Shown here piece by piece: positions 1 to 5,548 of a stretch of 5,685 nt of DNA. Every line of letters starts with the position of its first letter. Within the stretch, counting starts at the first letter, position 1. The stretch is from Acidobacteriota bacterium (GTDB lineage: Bacteria; Acidobacteriota; Thermoanaerobaculia; Multivoradales; JAHEKO01), in the NCBI GenBank assembly GCA_006227875.1, contig SBFI01000021.1, forward strand, positions 1 through 5,685, read 5' to 3'. Below the pieces are notes generated by a model. The model saw only the letters and a program-made list of their open reading frames with translations. It was not told where the DNA came from and ran no database searches. Made by a program: the position numbers and the translations under genes.

Positions 1-1076
1 CCGTCGCTGAGGCCGTCCTGGCCCACCACCACGACCTGCTCACCCTCGTCGACTCCGGAGAGCGCCTCCACGAAGTCACCCTCGCGGAAGCCCAGCTCCA
101 CCTCGCGACGATCGGCCTTGCCGTCGGCGGCGACATAAACGGTGTCGCCCAGACTCTCGAGCGACAGCGCCGACTTGGGGATGACGAGGGTATCCGGTCG
201 GGTGTCGGTCTCGACAAAGACCCGCGCAAACATCCCGGGGCGGAGCCGGCCGCGGGCGTCGACCTCGAGGGTCACCTTGACGGTACCGGTGGTGGCATCG
301 ACCACCGGGCTGATCCTCAGCACCGAGGCTTCGAAGTCCTCATCGGGCCACGCCTCGAAGGTGAGGTGGGCGCGTTGGCCGAGACGTACCTTCGACAGAT
401 CCCGTTCCGGGATCTGGATCGGGCACAACAGCGGGGTGAAGTCGGAGAGCCGGAAGAGCGGTGCGTTGGGGCTCACCTGCTGGGCAAAGTCGAGGTAGCG
501 GACGACGATCAGCCCGGTAAAGGGAGCGCGAATCTCGGTAAAGCCGAGCAGCACCCGGTCGCCCTCCAGCTGCGCCTCGGCGGTCTCGAAGCGGGTTTTG
601 GCCTGCTCGTACTCCTCCGGGCTGATGAGGTTGCTCTCCTTCAGTTGCTCGGCCCGCTCGAAGGAGAGCCTGGCCTCGTTGAGGGCGACCTCCGAAATAT
701 CCACCCGTGAGCGGATCTCCTCGTCGTCGATCCGCGCCAGCAGCCGGCCCTCTTGCACAAGATCGCCCTCTTCGACGAGAAGCTCGACGATCGGCCCCGA
801 GGTGCGGGCCACCAGGTCGACCTCGTTCTCGGCCTCGAGCGTGCCGTTGGTCTCGATAAAGGAGGAGATGCTGCGCCGCACGACCTCCGCCACCTCGACG
901 GGTACGGCTGGAGTCGCCCCAGCCCCCGGCCCACCACCATGTCCGCCCGGTCTGCCACCCATCGCCGAGGCACCCTCACCCGGCCCGTGTCCCCCATTAC
1001 CCGGCCCGTTGCCGGGCTCCTCCTTGCCGCAGCCGACGACACCGAGAACCAGAGTCGCGGCGAGAAGCAGCTGCAT
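1..1076 (-). CDS. RND efflux periplasmic adaptor (membrane fusion) lipoprotein, C-terminus cut by window edge
   Basis: Adaptor that links an inner-membrane RND pump to an outer-membrane channel, anchored as a lipoprotein. My own translation gives 358 visible residues with no stop before the window edge; the family is usually somewhat longer, so only the last few dozen residues are missing. Residues 1-16 are a hydrophobic signal ending in a lipobox (VVGC, Cys16). Residues 20-55 are a Gly/Pro/His-rich tether. The split lipoyl domain is seen at about 94-117 (GPIVELLVEEGDLVQEG) and 181-212 (IRAPFTGLIV), separated by a short alpha-hairpin containing the typical ISPEEYEQAK segment. A beta-barrel with RLRPGMFARV follows, then the start of the membrane-proximal domain. 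ATG 1076 is the only ATG, GTG or TTG close to the signal, but it has no Shine-Dalgarno sequence and its n-region lacks Lys/Arg. The same frame is open upstream to an ATG at 1577 with a better ribosome-binding site, so the original start was probably there. It follows the permease gene, the reverse of the common adaptor-first order. Family is certain; start is uncertain. Confidence 0.9.
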   Translation of the reverse strand, partial: MQLLLAATLVLGVVGCGKEEPGNGPGNGGHGPGEGASAMGGRPGGHGGGPGAGATPAVPVEVAEVVRRSISSFIETNGTLEAENEVDLVARTSGPIVELLVEEGDLVQEGRLLARIDDEEIRSRVDISEVALNEARLSFERAEQLKESNLISPEEYEQAKTRFETAEAQLEGDRVLLGFTEIRAPFTGLIVVRYLDFAQQVSPNAPLFRLSDFTPLLCPIQIPERDLSKVRLGQRAHLTFEAWPDEDFEASVLRISPVVDATTGTVKVTLEVDARGRLRPGMFARVFVETDTRPDTLVIPKSALSLESLGDTVYVAADGKADRREVELGFREGDFVEALSGVDEGEQVVVVGQDGLSD

Positions 1077-1088
1077 CAGGCAGCGGTA
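1068..1088 (-). repeat. Diverged direct repeat flanking the structured insert (adaptor-proximal copy)
   Basis: This 21-nt segment reads TAC CGC TGC CTG ATG CAG CTG on the minus strand (YRCLMQL). It matches 14 of 21 positions with the segment at 1551-1571 (YRRLRQL), in the same reading frame and exactly 483 bp away, a multiple of three. The two copies bracket both palindromic elements. It may be a decayed duplication made when the insert arrived, or chance similarity in GC-rich DNA. Confidence 0.35.
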
Positions 1089-1144
1089 GGAGACAAGACA
1101 CCAGCGAAGGCGAGGGGTCGCTGCCGCGATGTGCGGTGAGGGGC

Positions 1145-1309
1145 GGTGCCTGCGGGAGGTCCCATCCGGGTGACGGCGCAGGCCTAAAGAAGTTCTGGAG
1201 GTGGGGCCTGCGCCTGCGCTCCGCTGCGCGCCGGACCGTCCATCGCCTCCAACGCTTGTGCGCGATGCGCTTGCGGAGAGCCACCCAGACGGGACCTCCC
1301 ACAGGCACC
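1145..1309 (-). repeat. Structured palindromic element 1 (28-bp outer inverted repeat, nested stems)
   Basis: Outer arms 1145-1172 and 1282-1309 are inverted copies matching at 25 of 28 positions. The three differences, and the next inward pair (1173/1281), are all G-U wobbles if the minus strand is the RNA but A-C mismatches on the plus strand; pair 1174/1280 then extends the stem. Inside are a perfect 10-bp stem (1175-1184 with 1205-1214, 20-nt loop), a 6-bp stem (1219-1224 with 1273-1278), a GCGC/GCGC stem (1226-1229 with 1267-1270) and CATCGC/GCGATG (1241-1246 with 1262-1267). It aligns with element 2 read from the opposite strand. It could be a structured non-coding RNA, a palindromic intergenic repeat or a non-autonomous mobile element; I do not recognise the family. 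No U-tract follows it on either strand, so it is not a simple intrinsic terminator. Confidence 0.78.
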
Positions 1310-1365
1310 TCCAACCATTTACGAGGCCACCCACCCACGAATCTCGGGTGGCACCACGCTCCGTC
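1310..1365. other. Spacer between the two elements, with a small hairpin
   Basis: This 56-bp spacer contains one 7-bp hairpin, GCCACCC (1326-1332) with GGGTGGC (1346-1352), loop of 13 nt. No run of T follows on either strand, so I do not call a terminator. I see no convincing paired -35/-10 boxes in either direction, although this is where a divergent promoter would be expected if both elements are transcribed outward. Confidence 0.4.
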
Positions 1366-1538
1366 CGGGAGGCCGGCCGGGATGCCCCTGGCGGGCGGGG
1401 CTCTGAGACCGCGCACTGCACTAACCTTAGAAGGCAAACAACCGTCCGGTGCGGGCTCAGCGCAGGCCCGGTCCCCACCCTCGAAGTCCGAGAGGACCGG
1501 GCCGTCCCCAAGACAGGGGCATCCCGGCCGGCCTCCCG
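1366..1538 (+). repeat. Structured palindromic element 2 (perfect 25-bp outer inverted repeat, nested stems)
   Basis: Arms 1366-1390 and 1514-1538 are perfect 25-bp inverted repeats. Inside are a perfect 10-bp stem (1465-1474 with 1494-1503, 19-nt loop), a CTCAG/CTGAG stem (1456-1460 with 1403-1407) and a 5-bp stem (1449-1453 with 1412-1416). Architecture and several loop/linker segments match element 1 in inverted orientation, with compensated changes in the stems. The strand given follows from element 1: if element 1 is read on the minus strand, this one is read on the plus strand. Its own perfect stems do not choose a strand. The two elements lie 56 bp apart and would diverge from the segment between them. 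Function unknown. Confidence 0.78.
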
Positions 1539-1550
1539 CCACCGAGGGTA

Positions 1551-1571
1551 CAGCTGGCGGAGACGCCGGTA
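1551..1571 (-). repeat. Diverged direct repeat flanking the structured insert (permease-proximal copy)
   Basis: Partner of the copy at 1068-1088. On the minus strand it encodes YRRLRQL at codons 3-9 counted from the ATG at 1577. It supplies the positive charges missing from the signal n-region when translation starts at 1076, which fits an original signal peptide made of this n-region joined to the LLLAATLVLGVVGC core. Confidence 0.35.
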
Positions 1572-1573
1572 CC

Positions 1574-4500
1574 TCATACCGCCCTCGCGACCCGCTTGAC
1601 GAAGAGGGTGAAATCGTCGATCAGCGAGTAGATCGTCGGAATGATGAGCAGCGTCAAGAAGGTCGAGGTCGTCAACCCACCGACGATCACCAGGCCCATC
1701 GGCGCCCAGGTGGCCGAGCGCCCCTCCACCGGTCCAAACCACTGGGGAAACAGAAACGGGGCGATCATCGGCGTCAGCCCGAGGATGGTGGTCACCGCGG
1801 TGATGAGAATAGGGCGCAGCCGATGCTGGCCTCCCCGGATGATGGCCTCCCGCCGGTCGAGCCCCGTTTGACGCAGGTAGTTGATGTGATCGATGAGCAC
1901 GATGGCGTTATTGACCACCACACCCAGCAGAATGATCAGCCCGATCATGGTCATCGTCTCCCAGGGCTGGCCGGCCAGCTTCATCACCACCCCGACACCG
2001 AGCAGCGCAAAAGGCACCGAGAACATGATGGTAAAGGGCTGGGTAAAGCTCTCGAACAGGGCCGCCATCAGCATGTAGACCAGGGGCAGGGCAAAGAGCA
2101 GCGCAAACAGGCCGCTGTCCTGATCCCGCTGCATGTGCCGATTCCAGCGGCCAAAGCTCCACTCGTAGCCGGGCGGCATGGCGATCTGATTCATCATCCC
2201 GCCGATCATCTGCATGGCGCCAAAAGAGGCGGTCGGGCTCGAGGTGTTGGCCGACACCGTCACCTTGGCCAGGTGGTTCTCCCGCTCGATGGTGCGGGGT
2301 CCCTGGACGACGGCGAACTCGGCCAGGGCGCCCAGCGGCACCCGCGTCCCGCCGGCAAAGACCGGCACGTTCTTGAGCTGATCGAGGGTCTCCCGGTCCT
2401 GCTCCCGGTACTGCACCATGAGCTCCACCTCCCGCTCGCCGGTCTTGAAGTGGCTCACGGCCCGGCTGGACAGGGCGTTGTTGACGGTAAAGGCCACCGC
2501 CCGGCTCGACAGACCGGTCTGCATCGCCCGCTCACGCTGCACCTGGACGTGGATCTCCTCGTCGCCACTTTCGAGCGAGGTGTCGACATCGCGTATCACC
2601 GGCAGGCCGGCGAGACCCGCCGCGACCTGTTGGCCGAGCAGCTCGAGGACGACCGGATCGGTGCCCATGAGCTCCACCTCGACCCCCGATGAGCCGTGCC
2701 GGCCGCGACTGGTGGAGATCCGCAGCCCGACTCCCGCTCTTACCGGCAGTATCTCGCGCAGCCGGTCGCGTACCTCGGCGGTGGTCAGATCGCTCTCCTC
2801 TTCGTCCTCGAGGTAGAGATCGAATTGGCGGGTACGCCGCCAGCTCGCCCGCGAGCGACCCGTACCCCGATCGTAGTTGTAGCTGATATCGGCGATGTCC
2901 AGCTCGTCGCGCCTGGAGTCGAAGAGCGTATAGAGCTCTTCGAAAAGCTCTTGGGTCTGCGCCAGGGAGTACTGGCGCGGTGTGTCCACCTTGACGATGA
3001 CCTGTCTCTCCAGCGAGCGCATCGAAAAGGAGCGCTCGATGGTGCCAAACAGATGGATCACCCCGGCAAACATGGCCAGGATGGACAAGACAAAAAGAAA
3101 GCGGTGGCGGAGGGTGAGCTCCAGCACCCCGCCGTAGAGTCGTTTCAACCCGTCGATCCAGCCGTTGGGACGTGCATCCTGGGTCTTGAGCAGCGTTACC
3201 GCGGCCATGGGAACTACCGTCAGCGCTACCAGCAACGAGGCCACCATCACGATGCAGACCGTTACCCCGATGTTGAGCATGTAGAGCTCGAAGCGACCGC
3301 CGCCGCCCAGAAAGATGAGCGGCAGAAAGACGCAGATGGTGGTCGCGGTGGAGGCCACGATCGGCAGCGCCACCTCGCTGGCGCCGTGGAGCGCTGACAC
3401 ATATGAGCTCTCGCCGAGCTCGTTGCGGTGACGGAAGATGGACTCGATGACCACCACCGAGTTGTCGACCAGCATACCGAGGGCGAGCATGAGGCCGGCA
3501 AGACTCACCACGTTGAGGGTGATATCCAGGTTCGCCAGCTGGCGCAGGAAGTAGAGCAGAACAAAGGTCGACACCACCGAGATGGGGATGGCCAGGGCCA
3601 CCAGTGCGGTGGTGCGAAAGCGTCGCAGGAAGAGGTACATGGCGAGGATGGCCAACAGGCCCCCCAACAGACCGGCGTCTCTGAGCTGACCCAGCCCCTT
3701 GCGCACGTCTCTCGAGGCATCAGCAAATATGTGGTAGTCGAAACCCGCCGCCTCCGGCAGCTCGCGAATGGCTTCCAGCTCGGCCTTCACCGGTTTCACC
3801 ACCGCCAGGACGTTGGCGCTCGAGGTCTTGTTGACCCTTACCGTCAGTGATTCGACACCGTTGAGATAGTTGAAGTCCTCCTGCTGCGGGAAGGTGTAGG
3901 CCACCTCTGCAACATCGCCGAGACGCAGGCCCCTGCTGTTCAACGGCAGCGCGCGAATCTCCTCGGGTGAGGAGAACTCGCCGACATTTCTCACCAGCAG
4001 TTTGCGGCTCCCCTCCCTGATCTCGCCACCGGAGACGTTGACGTTGTTGTTGCGCAGCAGGGTGACCAGCTGACGCACGTCGACCGAATGTGCCTGCAGA
4101 CGGGCCGGATCCAGATTGACCTGCAGCTCGGGAATGCGCAGCCCGTCGATATCAACCTGTGCTACGCCATCGAGCCGCTCGAGACGTCGCAGCAGGATGT
4201 TCTCGGCAAAATCGTAGAGCCGCTCCTGTGGCCAGTCGGCGCTGATATCGAAGCGCAGGACGGGTATGTCGGTGGTCTGAAACCTGCGAATGGTCACCCG
4301 CTCGAGGTCGCTGGGCAGCAGGTGCCGGACCCGGTCGATGCGGTCGCGCACCTCCATGGCCGCCATGTCCATGTCGGTGCCGTCGATAAATGAGATACGA
4401 ACCCGGGCCCCGTCGGCCGCAGCACTTGCCGACATGGTGTCGATGCCGTTGATTGTCCCCAGCGAGTCCTCCAGCGGGCGGACTAGTAGCCTCTCCACCT

Positions 4501-4687
4501 CTTCAGGCGACGAAGATCGATAGGGAGCCCGGACAGTGATGTTGGAGGAGGAGAAGGCGGGCAGAAACTCGAGCGGCATCCGGGTCAGCGACAGCCAGCC
4601 CAGGACCAAGATCCCGGCCACGACCATCCCCATGGTCACCCGCCTCTCGACGGCAAAGCGGACCAGGGAGTTGGCTCGCTTGAACAT
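1574..4687 (-). CDS. RND multidrug efflux permease, HAE1 type
   Basis: Proton-driven inner-membrane pump of the AcrB/MexB superfamily, complete at 1037 residues, the usual length. It has the canonical layout: TM1 at about 17-35, a first periplasmic porter region (about 40-335), TM2-TM6 (about 337-498), TM7 (529-548), a second periplasmic region (about 550-855) and TM8-TM12 (about 858-1020). TM4 carries the family motif GMLVDNSVVVIESI (404-417) and TM10 carries GVVVNNAIVLID (922-933). By alignment to AcrB the first proton-relay Asp is kept (D408), the second is Asn (N409), and the TM10 lysine is Asn (N926). The Met clusters of CusA-like metal pumps are absent, so a drug or other organic substrate is more likely; the actual substrate cannot be read from sequence. 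The start is fixed by GAGG 4 nt upstream and a 6-nt gap after the regulator stop, indicating co-transcription. The adaptor follows downstream after a 497-bp structured gap. Confidence 0.96.
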   Translation of the reverse strand: MFKRANSLVRFAVERRVTMGMVVAGILVLGWLSLTRMPLEFLPAFSSSNITVRAPYRSSSPEEVERLLVRPLEDSLGTINGIDTMSASAAADGARVRISFIDGTDMDMAAMEVRDRIDRVRHLLPSDLERVTIRRFQTTDIPVLRFDISADWPQERLYDFAENILLRRLERLDGVAQVDIDGLRIPELQVNLDPARLQAHSVDVRQLVTLLRNNNVNVSGGEIREGSRKLLVRNVGEFSSPEEIRALPLNSRGLRLGDVAEVAYTFPQQEDFNYLNGVESLTVRVNKTSSANVLAVVKPVKAELEAIRELPEAAGFDYHIFADASRDVRKGLGQLRDAGLLGGLLAILAMYLFLRRFRTTALVALAIPISVVSTFVLLYFLRQLANLDITLNVVSLAGLMLALGMLVDNSVVVIESIFRHRNELGESSYVSALHGASEVALPIVASTATTICVFLPLIFLGGGGRFELYMLNIGVTVCIVMVASLLVALTVVPMAAVTLLKTQDARPNGWIDGLKRLYGGVLELTLRHRFLFVLSILAMFAGVIHLFGTIERSFSMRSLERQVIVKVDTPRQYSLAQTQELFEELYTLFDSRRDELDIADISYNYDRGTGRSRASWRRTRQFDLYLEDEEESDLTTAEVRDRLREILPVRAGVGLRISTSRGRHGSSGVEVELMGTDPVVLELLGQQVAAGLAGLPVIRDVDTSLESGDEEIHVQVQRERAMQTGLSSRAVAFTVNNALSSRAVSHFKTGEREVELMVQYREQDRETLDQLKNVPVFAGGTRVPLGALAEFAVVQGPRTIERENHLAKVTVSANTSSPTASFGAMQMIGGMMNQIAMPPGYEWSFGRWNRHMQRDQDSGLFALLFALPLVYMLMAALFESFTQPFTIMFSVPFALLGVGVVMKLAGQPWETMTMIGLIILLGVVVNNAIVLIDHINYLRQTGLDRREAIIRGGQHRLRPILITAVTTILGLTPMIAPFLFPQWFGPVEGRSATWAPMGLVIVGGLTTSTFLTLLIIPTIYSLIDDFTLFVKRVARAV
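1582..1586 (-). promoter_or_regulatory. Ribosome-binding site (GAGGG) for the candidate adaptor start at 1577
   Basis: GAGGG lies 4 nt before ATG 1577, within the last permease codons. The permease start has the same pattern: GAGG (4695-4692) 4 nt before ATG 4687, at the end of the regulator gene. The match supports 1577 as a genuine, at least ancestral, translation start coupled to the permease. No comparable site precedes ATG 1076. Confidence 0.5.
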
Positions 4688-4691
4688 GTAG

Positions 4692-4695
4692 CCTC
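4692..4695 (-). promoter_or_regulatory. Ribosome-binding site for the permease, overlapping the regulator stop
   Basis: TGAGG combines the regulator's stop codon (4696-4694) with a GAGG 4 nt upstream of the permease ATG. This geometry suggests translational coupling of regulator and permease. Confidence 0.5.
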
Positions 4696-5548
4696 AGACC
4701 GCGATCTGTTCGCGGAATTCCCGTGGGGACTGGCCGTGCCAGCGGCGGAAGGCCCGGAAAAAAGTGCTCGGCTCGCCATAGCCGAGGAGGTACGCCACTT
4801 CGTAGACGGCCATCTGACGATCCTCGAGCAGAATCGGCGCCATCTCGCGCCGTATCGAATCCACGAGGTCGGTAAACGAGACCTCTTCTTCGCTCAATCG
4901 TCGCTGGAGGGTGCGGGGGCTCATATAAAGCTCGGTAGCCACTTCCCCGAGTGTGGGCTGGCCATCGCTGAGGCTCTGCCAGATCGCCCGCCTGACGCGG
5001 CCGAGAAAGGTCTCTTGCCGCGAAAGCTCTTCCAGCTTCTGGCTGGCCAGTTGGTCGAGATAGCCGGTGAGATCCTCGTCGGCGGCGGTCAGCGGCAGCT
5101 TCATGTCCCGATCGCGAATCACGATCGACCCGACCGGGGCACCGAACCGGAAGTCCGAACAAAAGTAGCTGCGCAGCGCCTCGACACTGGCAGGGCGCTG
5201 ATAGGGAAAATCGACTCGACGGGGTGCAAACGCCTCACCGGTAATCTGACGAGCGATTCCCACTATTGCCGCAAAGGACTCGTCGACCGGCTGACGGAGA
5301 TGGCGAAACGCAAGCAAGGGTCTGAGGTTGGTGAGACGCCAGGCGCCGTCGTCCTGCTCCAGAGCGAGGTCAGACGCCAGATCGGACAGGATACGGCCGT
5401 ATCGGACCATCCGCCGGAATGCCTGGAGCAGAGAGCGGCTGTAGAGCATCGTGTAGCCCACCAGCCCAAACTGTCGAACACCCAGAGTCGAGCCGAACTG
5501 CAGCCCCAGATCAGGATCGTCCACCTGGGTGGAGATGGAGCTCCACAA
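4694..5548 (-). CDS. AraC-family transcriptional regulator, N-terminally shortened by an upstream amber codon
   Basis: DNA-binding regulator with two HTH motifs at the C-terminus: about 198-225 (LGEVATELYMSPRTLQRRL) and about 248-279 (VAYLLGYGEPSTFFRAFRRW...SPREFR), both typical of the AraC HTH_18 domain. The preceding ~190 residues resemble the N-terminal ligand domain of OruR/ArgR-like AraC proteins (Arabinose_bd type, from memory). From TTG 5548 it is 284 residues, against roughly 330-350 for the family. Clear family sequence (TEAELAEADGRIPVVKRW) continues upstream of TTG 5548 in frame up to a TAG at 5629-5627. TTG is the only ATG, GTG or TTG after that stop, and it has GAGG 6 nt upstream, so re-initiation is possible but would lose about 27 residues or more of the ligand domain. 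It lies 6 nt before the permease gene, so it probably controls this efflux operon in cis. The HTH domain is intact; the effector is unknown. Confidence 0.85.
   Translation of the reverse strand: MWSSISTQVDDPDLGLQFGSTLGVRQFGLVGYTMLYSRSLLQAFRRMVRYGRILSDLASDLALEQDDGAWRLTNLRPLLAFRHLRQPVDESFAAIVGIARQITGEAFAPRRVDFPYQRPASVEALRSYFCSDFRFGAPVGSIVIRDRDMKLPLTAADEDLTGYLDQLASQKLEELSRQETFLGRVRRAIWQSLSDGQPTLGEVATELYMSPRTLQRRLSEEEVSFTDLVDSIRREMAPILLEDRQMAVYEVAYLLGYGEPSTFFRAFRRWHGQSPREFREQIAV

Larger units (their letters stand above)
1077..1577 (-). other. Open in-frame extension of the adaptor gene, reaching an ATGA overlap with the permease stop
   Basis: Reading the adaptor frame upstream codon by codon, I find no stop for 167 codons, ending at ATG 1577-1575. 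This ATG overlaps the permease TGA (1576-1574) as ATGA and has GAGG 4 nt upstream. The encoded residues begin MRYRRLRQLY, a basic n-region suited to a signal peptide, then become Arg/Gly/Pro/Ser-rich sequence that resembles no protein family I know and is simply the translation of the two palindromic elements. A second minus frame is open across most of the same stretch, so openness alone is weak evidence of coding in this GC-rich DNA. My reading is that 1577 was the ancestral adaptor start and that structured DNA was later inserted within the signal-peptide codons. If translation begins at 1577 today, the hydrophobic signal core lies about 167 residues from the N-terminus. Alternatively, this is plain non-coding spacer and 1076 is the start. 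Confidence 0.5.

Noticed and set aside
1326..1352. Intrinsic terminator
   Set aside because: The 7-bp hairpin is GC-rich but has no T-run following on either strand.
1145..1538. Integron attC sites
   Set aside because: The palindromes are long enough, but I could not find proper GTTRRRY core sites in the right places, and no integrase or cassette genes are present.
1145..1538. Retron-type msr/msd RNA
   Set aside because: Terminal inverted repeats are reminiscent of one, but there is no reverse transcriptase gene in the window and the internal layout does not match.
997..1542. Minus-strand open frame of 181 codons covering the intergenic stretch
   Set aside because: It overlaps the adaptor's signal region in another frame, consists of the translated palindromes, and has no recognisable domain. 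GC-rich DNA leaves more than one minus frame open here.
1136..2692. Long plus-strand open frame (518 codons)
   Set aside because: Most of it is the antisense shadow of the permease gene, and its start lies in the palindromic elements. Its Gln/His/Gly-rich product resembles no family I know.
2696..3397. Plus-strand open frame of 233 codons
   Set aside because: It lies entirely antisense to the permease coding sequence and has a low-complexity, His/Gln-rich product.
1574..4687. Heavy-metal (CusA/CzcA-type) RND pump
   Set aside because: No Met-cluster metal-binding residues are visible, and the adaptor lacks the metal-binding features of CusB-type proteins. HAE1-type assignment fits better.
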